From NCBI GenBank assembly GCA_903901375.1, contig CAIUQV010000110.1, positions 1 through 11,318 of the forward strand: DNA of 11,318 nucleotides. The letters run 5' to 3'. The notes under the pieces are model-generated. The model did not search any database. It was not told where the DNA came from and saw nothing but the letters and a program-made list of their open reading frames with translations. Made by a program: the position numbers and the translations under genes. This document shows, piece after piece, positions 5,706 through 11,318 of this stretch. The stretch is from an uncultured Ignavibacteriota bacterium (GTDB taxonomy: Bacteria > Bacteroidota > Ignavibacteria > Tepidaquicellales > Tepidaquicellaceae). Every line of letters starts with the position of its first letter. Within the stretch, counting starts at the first letter, position 1.

Positions 5706-7481
5706 TTATTTCTTTAATCTTTCTTCTATCTTGTCGAGTTCTACTGACAGTTCTTTTGGAAGTCTGTCGCCAAACTTTTTGTAGTATTCGCGCATTTCGG
5801 CTACTTCTGCAAGTCCGTCTTCTTTTTTGATTTCGAAGAGTTTCTTGAAGTCGTCGGCTGAGATGTCGAGTCCGTCCATATCGATTGCGTTTGCTTCGGG
5901 GAGTCTGCCGATTGGTGTGTCGACAAATTTTCCTGTGCCGTTTACTCTTTCGATTGCCCATTTGAGTGCACGGATGTTGTCGCCGTATCCGGGCCAGATG
6001 AATTTGCCTGCTTCGTTTTTGCGGAACCAGTTTACGAAGAATATTTTCGGCAGTTTATCGGGTGATGATTTCTTTCCGATTTCTATCCAGTGTTTGAAGT
6101 AGTCGCCCATGTTGTATCCGCAGAATGGAAGCATTGCGAATGGGTCGTGGCGGAGTGTTCCGACTGCTCCGGCTGCTGCTGCAGTGGTTTCGGAGGCACA
6201 GGCAGAACCCATATATACTCCGTGATTCCAGTCGTAGGCTTCGTTGATAAGGGGTACGAAACTTCCTCTGCGTCCGCCGAAGAAGAATGCACTGATAGGA
6301 ACGCCTTTTGGGTCTTCCCATGCAGCGTCGATTACAGGGCACTGTTTTGCGGGTGCCGTGAAACGTGAATTCGGATGCGACGATGGTTTGCCTGATTCGG
6401 GTGTCCAGTCGTTTTTGTTCCAGTCTATTAAGTGTGCAGGTTTTTCGTCTGTCATTCCTTCCCACCATACGTCTCCGTCGTCTGTGAATGCTACGTTCGT
6501 GAAGATGGAGTTTGACTCGCAGGAAAGCATTGCGTTTGCGTTTGTCTTCATTGATGTTCCCGGAGCAACGCCGAAGAATCCGTATTCAGGATTGATTGCG
6601 TAGAGGCGTCCGTCTTCGCCGAATTTCATCCAGGCGATGTCGTCTCCGACTGTTTCTACTTTCCATCCAGGGATGGAAGGTGTGAGCATTGCAAGGTTTG
6701 TTTTTCCGCAGGCAGACGGGAATGCTGCTGCGATGTATTTCTTTTCTCCGTTTGGCGGAGTGAGACCGAGTATTAACATATGCTCTGCAAGCCAGCCTTC
6801 GTCGTGTGCGAGGACTGATGCTATGCGGAGTGCAAAACATTTTTTTCCGAGTAAGGCATTGCCGCCGTATCCCGAACCGAACGACCAGATGGCGCGCTCT
6901 TCAGGGAAATGGCAGATGTACTTTGTTTCATTGCAAGGCCATGCAACGTCTTTTTTGCCGTCTGTTAAAGGATAGCCGATTGAATGCAGGCAAGGAACGA
7001 ATTCGCCGTCGCCGAGTACATCCAGTACTGCTTTTCCCATACGTGTCATGATGCGCATATTGATTACGACGTATGGCGAGTCTGTGATTTCAATTCCGAT
7101 GTGTGAAATTTTTGAGCCGAGAGGTCCCATTGAGAATGGAATGACGTACATCGTGCGGCCTTTCATGCAGCCTGTGAAGAGTCCTGTGAGAATGCCTTTC
7201 ATTTCTTTCGGGTCCATCCAGTGGTTTGTAGGACCGGCATCGATTTCTTTTTCAGAACAGATGTAGGTTCTGTCTTCAACGCGTGCAACGTCTTTCGGGT
7301 CTGATACTACCCAGTAAGAGTTTGGGCGTTTTGGGATAGGAGTGAAGACACCACTGTCAACATAACCTTTGATTAACATATTGTTTTCTTCTTCGGAGCC
7401 GTCGCACCAGTGAATTTTGTCGGGCTGCGTCATTTTTGCGACTTCGTCAACCCAGGCTAAAAGCTTTTTGTTCTTAGTCAT
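5706..7481 (-). CDS. pckG: Phosphoenolpyruvate carboxykinase (GTP)
   Basis: 591 aa, full length for the GTP-dependent class. It converts oxaloacetate + GTP to PEP + CO2 + GDP in the cytoplasm, the entry step of gluconeogenesis; it can run in the CO2-fixing direction in anaerobes. Visible motifs: P-loop AAFPSACGKTNLAML (251-265) carrying the reactive-cysteine motif of this class, metal/nucleotide motif GDDIAWM (279-285), FGSGYGGNALLGKKCFALRIA (201-221) with the metal-ligand lysine region, and in the C-terminal part ACASETTAAA and NWFRKNEAGKFIWPGYGDN. It starts at ATG 7479-7481 with AAAGG about 7 nt upstream. Its GC content is visibly higher than the accessory genes downstream. It lies 206 nt after the AI-2E-family gene, separated by a repeat, so it is probably transcribed separately. 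Very sure. Confidence 0.98.
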   Translation of the reverse strand: MTKNKKLLAWVDEVAKMTQPDKIHWCDGSEEENNMLIKGYVDSGVFTPIPKRPNSYWVVSDPKDVARVEDRTYICSEKEIDAGPTNHWMDPKEMKGILTGLFTGCMKGRTMYVIPFSMGPLGSKISHIGIEITDSPYVVINMRIMTRMGKAVLDVLGDGEFVPCLHSIGYPLTDGKKDVAWPCNETKYICHFPEERAIWSFGSGYGGNALLGKKCFALRIASVLAHDEGWLAEHMLILGLTPPNGEKKYIAAAFPSACGKTNLAMLTPSIPGWKVETVGDDIAWMKFGEDGRLYAINPEYGFFGVAPGTSMKTNANAMLSCESNSIFTNVAFTDDGDVWWEGMTDEKPAHLIDWNKNDWTPESGKPSSHPNSRFTAPAKQCPVIDAAWEDPKGVPISAFFFGGRRGSFVPLINEAYDWNHGVYMGSACASETTAAAAGAVGTLRHDPFAMLPFCGYNMGDYFKHWIEIGKKSSPDKLPKIFFVNWFRKNEAGKFIWPGYGDNIRALKWAIERVNGTGKFVDTPIGRLPEANAIDMDGLDISADDFKKLFEIKKEDGLAEVAEMREYYKKFGDRLPKELSVELDKIEERLKK

Positions 7482-7520
7482 TGAGGACCTTTCTTTTTTA
7501 GATTATTTATTTATGTATTT

Positions 7521-7553
7521 AAAAATATTATTTATACTAAAGAGCTTATTCAA
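7521..7553 (-). promoter_or_regulatory. Possible pckG promoter
   Basis: On the minus strand TTG (7551-7553) is followed after 20 nt by TAATATTTTT (7521-7530), resembling the Bacteroidota-type -33 TTG / -7 TAnnTTTG arrangement, about 40 nt before the pckG ATG. The match is loose and AT-rich sequence gives such hits by chance. Confidence 0.3.
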
Positions 7554-7556
7554 TGT

Positions 7557-7672
7557 TCTTTTACCACAGAGTACACAGAGCACACAGAGAATTTAAAACT
7601 CCATATCCCTAAAGGGATAAACAATTTATAATTTTTTCAAAGCTCTGTGCTCTCAGTGAGCTCTGTGGTGAA
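7557..7672. repeat. Imperfect inverted repeat with CCACAGAG arms (MITE-like)
   Basis: The left arm carries ACCACAGAG (7563-7571) followed by ACACAGAG repeats. The right arm reads AGCTCTGTGCTCTCAGTGAG, then CTCTGTGGTG (to 7670). The arms pair imperfectly across a roughly 50-nt AT-rich centre that holds a small hairpin (ATCCCT / AGGGAT, 7605-7618). Repeats of this 'CACAGAG' type are dispersed in many environmental bacterial genomes. It sits between the AI-2E-family stop and the pckG start and could end upstream transcription. There is no gene in 7482-7687. Confidence 0.6.
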
Positions 7673-7687
7673 AAAATCTTTTCCTGT

Positions 7688-8773
7688 TTAATCCTTAAAC
7701 TCTATCTCCGTCTGGTCTTTGTTCTTACCGTCACTCACTTCATACGACATCAATATCGATATAGGTCTTGTCGATTCAAACTTGCTCAGCACTATCTTTA
7801 TCATACTCATCACGGGCACGGATAATATCATACCTACTATTCCCCATAGATATCCCCAGAATATTAAAGAGAATAAAAGAAGTATCGGACTCAGGTTCAG
7901 TTTGTCGCCGAGTATCTTCGGCTCTACTATGTTTCCGTACATGCTCCCCGATACTGCCATTATCGCAAGAAGTATCAAAGGCGTAAATATATTATCGTAC
8001 TGCATCAGCGCAGTCAGGAACGGCAATACCGTTGCTATTAATGAGCCGATGTTTGGGATGTATGCAAGTATGAAAGTCAGCAGTCCCCATATCAGCGCAA
8101 AGTCAAGACCGAATATCCAGAATACTATCAATACCGTCATCGCGTGTGCGAGGTTTATCAGCGTCTTCCCGACTATGTATTTCCTCACATCGCTGAGTAT
8201 ATCGTTCAGCGTTTCGTTAACTTTTATTGCCCTGTCGGAATTGAAAGCTTTTTGTACGCGCTTCTTTATGCTGCCAAATTCTGTTAAGAGAAATATTACG
8301 TAAATAAGTATGAGTATAAAATTCGTGAAGAGCCCGGCAATGCCTGATATTAATCCGCCTACTATTCCCGCTATCTTCTCCCCGTTAAGCATCTTTGTTA
8401 CGTCAATTGATTTCTTGTATGAAGGAGATACGCCAAGCGATTGTATAAAAGCGTCAGACGATTTTATTATCTGTTCGCTTTTCTGTACGTATTTTGGTAG
8501 TTCGTCGTTAAATGATATTATGCTCGTGTAAATGAAAACACTCGACAGGTTTGCAATGATAAGTATGGTAACTACGATTATTACTATCGCTACCGCAGAA
8601 GGCACTTTCTTCGATTTCATCCATTTGTAAAACGGTTCGAAGAGGAACGATATGATTATCGCCATAAAAAGCGGCAGCAGTATCGACTGAAGCTCTTTCA
8701 GTATAAAGAACGAAAACCCCACAAGAAAAAGGGCTGCGACTATGTTTATAAATCTTGAATTCTTAGTTTCCAT
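7688..8773 (-). CDS. AI-2E family transporter (PerM/YdiK-like membrane protein)
   Basis: 361 aa polytopic inner-membrane protein. Hydrophobic segments lie near residues 10-45, 60-87, about 135-165 and several between 210 and 335; the soluble loop at 88-130 follows the second pair, as in this family. Family signatures: FILAYIPNIGSLIATVLPFL (in the segment after GLLT), and GNIVEPKILGDKLNLSP followed by the last helices (FWGYLWGIVGMILSVPV). The tail from about 345 is charged and cytoplasmic. Members were named for AI-2 export (TqsA) but several are ion/proton antiporters, so the substrate here is unknown. The ATG follows the queC stop after 2 nt (TAG TA ATG), implying translational coupling. Complete. 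Confidence 0.92.
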   Translation of the reverse strand: METKNSRFINIVAALFLVGFSFFILKELQSILLPLFMAIIISFLFEPFYKWMKSKKVPSAVAIVIIVVTILIIANLSSVFIYTSIISFNDELPKYVQKSEQIIKSSDAFIQSLGVSPSYKKSIDVTKMLNGEKIAGIVGGLISGIAGLFTNFILILIYVIFLLTEFGSIKKRVQKAFNSDRAIKVNETLNDILSDVRKYIVGKTLINLAHAMTVLIVFWIFGLDFALIWGLLTFILAYIPNIGSLIATVLPFLTALMQYDNIFTPLILLAIMAVSGSMYGNIVEPKILGDKLNLSPILLLFSLIFWGYLWGIVGMILSVPVMSMIKIVLSKFESTRPISILMSYEVSDGKNKDQTEIEFKD

Positions 8774-8775
8774 TA

Positions 8776-9471
8776 CTAAAAATAGTTTATGCTTTTCTTA
8801 TAAACAATCGCATCTTTTTTACCCGCCTGACGGAATCCCCTGAGCCGCAGTGCACAGCTGTCGCATTCTCCGCAGGCTGCGTCTTCCCTCTTGTAGCACG
8901 ACCAGGTAAGATGTATCGGAGCTTTCATTTTAAAAGAATACTCTACGATTTTCTTCTTTGAGAAATTTATAATCGGAGTAACAATTTTTATCTTAGTCGT
9001 TGGTTTTGTGCCGAGGTTAATCATCTTTTCATACGATTCAAAAAATGATTTCCTGCAGTCGGGGTATCCGCTTGAATCTTCTTCCACAGCTCCTATGTAA
9101 ATTCTTTTTGCACCGATAACTTCTGCCCAGCTTGTTGCAATTGCGAGTATGTTTGCGTTGCGGAATGGAACGTAACTTGAAGGTATCTTCTTTGATTTGA
9201 TGTTTGCTTTCGTGACTTTAAGCTTCTTATCCGTTAAAGATGAGCCGCCGATTTTTTTCAGGTAACCGATATCCACTATCAGCTTGTCTTTGACGCCGTA
9301 GTACTTTGCGATATCGTGGAAGGCTTTCAGCTCGCGTCTCTCCGTTCGCTGACCGTAGTTTACGTGCAGGAACGCAAGCTCGTATTTTTTAAAAGCAAAT
9401 GCGGCGGTAAGGGAACTATCCATACCGCCGCTTACTAAAACTATAGCTTTATCTTTCCTTACCACAGCCAT
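8776..9471 (-). CDS. queC: 7-cyano-7-deazaguanine synthase QueC
   Basis: 231 aa, normal length. It converts 7-carboxy-7-deazaguanine to preQ0 using ATP and ammonia, for queuosine in tRNA (or deazaguanine DNA modification). Evidence: PP-loop ATPase motif VLVSGGMDSS (11-20) near the N-terminus, HVNYGQRTERRE (36-47), VPFRNANIL (101-109), YIGAVEEDSSGYPDCRKSFFESY (125-147), and the C-terminal zinc site CYKREDAACGECDSC with Cys192, 200, 203 and 206. The start ATG overlaps the CoA-transferase stop by 13 nt (ATGGCTGTGGTAA), so translation is probably coupled. The other pathway genes (queD, queE, queF, folE) are not in the window. Confidence 0.96.
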   Translation of the reverse strand: MAVVRKDKAIVLVSGGMDSSLTAAFAFKKYELAFLHVNYGQRTERRELKAFHDIAKYYGVKDKLIVDIGYLKKIGGSSLTDKKLKVTKANIKSKKIPSSYVPFRNANILAIATSWAEVIGAKRIYIGAVEEDSSGYPDCRKSFFESYEKMINLGTKPTTKIKIVTPIINFSKKKIVEYSFKMKAPIHLTWSCYKREDAACGECDSCALRLRGFRQAGKKDAIVYKKSINYF

Positions 9472-10772
9472 TTGAACTCACGTGCTTGTTTTTCGAGTTC
9501 TTCTCTGAAGTTTGGATGTGCCACGCTGATTAAGAGCTTTGTTCTTTCTCTTAATGTCTTGCCGTATAAATCTGCAATTCCGTATTCAGTTATGATTGTC
9601 TGTACGTCTGCTCTCGATGTTACTACACCCGAACCCGGCGTTAACATTGGTACTATCTTTGATATTGTATCGTTCTTCGTCGTCGAAGGGAACGCAAGTA
9701 TCGAACGTCCGCCCTTACTTCTCATCGCACCTCTTACGAAGTCAACCTGCCCGCCGAAACCCGAGAAGATTCTCGTACCCATAGAATCAGAACAAACCTG
9801 CCCGCTTAAGTCAACCTGAATAGCAGAGTTGATTGAAATCATATTATCGTTGCGCGAAATGTTAACTGGGTCGTTTACGAATTTCGAAGAACGGAATTCG
9901 ATTAACGGATTGTTGTGTATGTAATCGTGTACAACGTTCGTTCCGATAACGAATGATGAAACAACTTTATTCGGCATGAAGGATTTCTTCTCTCCGTTTA
10001 CAACACCAAGGTCTATTAAATCAATCAAGCCGTCTGAAAACATTTCCGTGTGAATTCCAAGGTCTTTCTTTTCCTTTAAGAATGGAAGCACTGCGTCAGG
10101 AATAGCACCTATTCCCATTTGCAACGTTGCACCGTCGCAGATGAGCGAAGAAATGTACTCTGCAATTGTCTGATAAACTTTCTTTTCCTCTTCTGAAGCG
10201 TTTGCGTCAACCATCGGTACTTCGAGCAGTGGTGCATCAACTTCCACTATGTACTTCAGTTTGCTGACGTGAATAAAATTATCACCGAGCACTCTCGGCA
10301 TCTTCGGATTAATCTGAGCAATCACTATCTTTGCATTCTCAGCAGCTGTTTTAGAAACTTCATTGCTCACTCCGAATGAACAGTAACCGTGCTCGTCCGG
10401 CGGTGAAAGATGCAGCATACAGACGTCTATCGGCATTCTGCCAAGGTCCATCAGCCATCCTATTTCTGAAAGAAATACCGGATAACAGTCTGCCCTTCCT
10501 TCGTTTATTGCTTTTCTCACATTTCCCGCAGTAAACAATGCTTCGTGTACAAAATGCCCTGCCATCTTCGGCTCTACGTATGGAGCTTTGTGAAATGTCG
10601 TCAGGTGCATAACTTTCACGTTGTTTAACTCTTTGTATCTGTCACACATTGCTTTTACGAGTACATCGGGGTATGCACTGTTTGCGTGCAGGTGAACTGT
10701 ATCGTTTGATTTTATAACTTTTACTGCTTCTTCAGCGGTAACAACTTTGCTTTTGTAATTGGGTACAGTCAT
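9459..10772 (-). CDS. Acetyl-CoA hydrolase / 4-hydroxybutyrate-type CoA-transferase
   Basis: 437 aa, full length for the family (class I CoA-transferases such as AbfT/Cat2 and acetyl-CoA hydrolases). It moves CoA between acetate and another short-chain acid, or hydrolyses acetyl-CoA, in the cytoplasm. N-terminal part: VHLHANSAYPDVLVKAM, MLHLSPPDEHGYCSFG (119-134). Middle: CDGATLQMGIGAIPDAVL (212-229) and GIHTEMFSDGLIDL (239-252), whose Glu243 should be the acyl/CoA-thioester-forming catalytic glutamate. C-terminal: the glycine loop GFGGQVDFVRGA (338-349) and TEYGIADLYGKTLRER. The substrate cannot be read from sequence; butyrate, 4-hydroxybutyrate, propionate or succinate are possible partners. 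It leads a three-gene unit with queC and the AI-2E-family gene. The ATG 10770-10772 has no SD. Confidence 0.93.
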   Translation of the reverse strand: MTVPNYKSKVVTAEEAVKVIKSNDTVHLHANSAYPDVLVKAMCDRYKELNNVKVMHLTTFHKAPYVEPKMAGHFVHEALFTAGNVRKAINEGRADCYPVFLSEIGWLMDLGRMPIDVCMLHLSPPDEHGYCSFGVSNEVSKTAAENAKIVIAQINPKMPRVLGDNFIHVSKLKYIVEVDAPLLEVPMVDANASEEEKKVYQTIAEYISSLICDGATLQMGIGAIPDAVLPFLKEKKDLGIHTEMFSDGLIDLIDLGVVNGEKKSFMPNKVVSSFVIGTNVVHDYIHNNPLIEFRSSKFVNDPVNISRNDNMISINSAIQVDLSGQVCSDSMGTRIFSGFGGQVDFVRGAMRSKGGRSILAFPSTTKNDTISKIVPMLTPGSGVVTSRADVQTIITEYGIADLYGKTLRERTKLLISVAHPNFREELEKQAREFKWLW

Positions 10773-10781
10773 ATTTGAGGA

Positions 10782-10797
10782 AATATTTTAAAATATT
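10782..10797. repeat. AT-only 16-bp palindrome in the CoA-transferase leader
   Basis: Perfect palindrome with half-site AATATTTT, 9 nt upstream of the CoA-transferase ATG. It could be an operator or simply AT-rich leader sequence. Confidence 0.3.
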
Positions 10798-10822
10798 AAG
10801 GTTAATTGTTATTTTAATATTA

Positions 10823-10830
10823 CAAAAATA
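10823..10830 (-). promoter_or_regulatory. Possible -7 element for the CoA-transferase/queC operon
   Basis: TATTTTTG on the minus strand matches the Bacteroidota -7 consensus TAnnTTTG exactly, 50 nt upstream of the ATG. No convincing TTG lies at the expected 19-21 nt upstream (the nearest is 11 nt away), so this is tentative. Confidence 0.3.
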
Positions 10831-10943
10831 AGTGTTTTATTCAATTTAAGAAACCCCTTTTTTTAAGAATAGTTAGTCTTTTTTCAATATTTTTCAAAAC
10901 CGATTTAATAACACATTTTGTCATTCAAAGTAATTTCCCAAAC

Positions 10944-11018
10944 TGTCATCTGAGCGTGGTTTTGGCGGGAATCGCTCATCATTGTGTCATCCCCGCGCGG
11001 CTTTGGCTGGGATCGCTC
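10944..11018. repeat. Two diverged 34-bp direct repeats with hairpin potential
   Basis: Copy A is 10944-10977 and copy B is 10985-11018. Both begin TGTCATC, contain GG-TTTGGC-GG-ATC and end ATCGCTC; after the shared TGTCATC they match at 20 of 27 positions. Copy A can pair GAGCG with CGCTC; copy B pairs ATCCC with GGGAT instead. They resemble the widespread 'GTCATTCCCGC...GCGGGAATC' dispersed repeat. The gene-free stretch 10773-11090 contains these repeats, the fumC terminator and the leader of the CoA-transferase operon. Confidence 0.6.
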
Positions 11019-11034
11019 TTTTCAAAATTATACT

Positions 11035-11069
11035 CTAAAAACAAAACAGGAGTGCATTGCACTCCTGTT
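11035..11069 (-). terminator. Intrinsic terminator of fumC
   Basis: An 11-bp perfect stem, AACAGGAGTGC / GCACTCCTGTT, with a 3-nt loop (11045-11069). On the minus strand it is followed by TTTTGTTTTTAG. It begins 21 nt after the fumC stop codon and separates fumC from the CoA-transferase operon. Confidence 0.85.
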
Positions 11070-11090
11070 ATTATTTACTAAGTCTTTATT

Positions 11091-11318
11091 TTAAAGATTT
11101 CCGACCATATTCTTCGGAATTACCCACTGGTCAAACTGTTCGCTCGTAAGAAATCCGAGTTCTATCGCCGCTTCACGGAGAGTTTTATTTTCTTTATGTG
11201 CTTTCTTAGCTATCTTTGCTGCTTTTTCATATCCTATATGTGTATTCAAAGCAGTCACCAGCATTAGTGAATTTTCCACGTGTCTCTTTATCACAGGAAC
11301 ATTCGGCTCTATACCAAC
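11091..11318 (-). CDS. fumC: Class II fumarate hydratase, C-terminal end (5' part outside window)
   Basis: The frame is open from the right edge: 75 residues ending at TAA 11091-11093. Visible: VGIEPN, ENSLMLVTALNTHIGYEKAAKIAKKAHKENKTLREAA and SEQFDQWVIPKNMVG. This is the C-terminal 'fumarase C' domain, with the SLMLVTALNxHIGY motif that distinguishes FumC from aspartate ammonia-lyase reasonably well. FumC hydrates fumarate to L-malate in the TCA cycle and needs no iron-sulfur cluster. The internal GTG at 11292-11294 is not the start; the gene continues past the window. A strong terminator follows. Confidence 0.93.
   Translation of the reverse strand, partial: VGIEPNVPVIKRHVENSLMLVTALNTHIGYEKAAKIAKKAHKENKTLREAAIELGFLTSEQFDQWVIPKNMVGNL

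Noticed and set aside
5647..5961. 104-aa Arg-rich minus-strand frame overlapping the pckG 3' end
   Set aside because: A shifted-frame shadow of pckG that reads through the intergenic palindrome; low-complexity Arg/Lys composition.
8776..9471. queC as part of a deazaguanine DNA-modification (dpd-like) defence system with the nearby Mrr gene
   Set aside because: queC is coupled to a CoA-transferase and an AI-2E-family gene and is separated from the accessory block by pckG. No dpdA-type transglycosylase is visible.
11091..11294. Stand-alone 67-aa gene starting at GTG 11292
   Set aside because: The frame stays open to the window edge and encodes VGIEPN upstream; it is the C-terminus of fumarase.

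Overview
The window most resembles a low-to-moderate-GC member of the Bacteroidota / Chlorobiota / Ignavibacteriota group. This is inferred from the GTP-type PEP carboxykinase, the RAYT subfamily, mostly weak or absent Shine-Dalgarno sequences, and the dispersed palindromic and 'CCACAGAG' repeats. It is not proven. Every gene I can support lies on the minus strand, so transcription runs from high to low coordinates.

Core metabolic half (about 5.7-11.3 kb). In transcription order: the 3' end of a class II fumarase (fumC) with a strong intrinsic terminator; a short intergenic region with two diverged 34-bp repeats; a tightly packed unit of acetyl-CoA hydrolase/CoA-transferase, queC and an AI-2E-family membrane protein (13-nt overlap, then a 2-nt gap); a repeat-filled gap; and pckG, GTP-dependent PEP carboxykinase. 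Fumarase, the CoA-transferase and PEPCK fit central carbon and short-chain acid metabolism. QueC makes preQ0 for queuosine or other 7-deazaguanines.

Accessory half (about 1.6-5.6 kb). A visibly more AT-rich run of four same-strand genes looks like a defence cluster: an Mrr-type restriction endonuclease, a 473-aa protein with a phosphoribosyltransferase-type PRPP loop (resembling the conflict-associated PRTase-like family), a NADAR-domain protein (N-glycosidase / ADP-ribose family) and a DUF559/Vsr-like nuclease. Pairing a PRTase-like protein with a NADAR protein between two nucleases is the best candidate here for an undescribed system. The chemistry is inference.

REP/RAYT region (about 0.44-1.77 kb). 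A REP-associated tyrosine transposase (HUH motif HFH, tyrosine in YIHFNP) is surrounded on both sides by many copies of a 26-nt palindrome (11-bp arms, 4-nt loop), including a compound variant and a 28-bp tandem array. A diverged copy of the same palindrome sits inside the 3' end of the DUF559 nuclease gene. Skipping it and shifting frame recovers the family's normal C-terminus (RGWSILRYS...), so the REP element appears to have inserted and frameshifted the gene.

The left edge holds the N-terminal part of an unrecognised lipoprotein.
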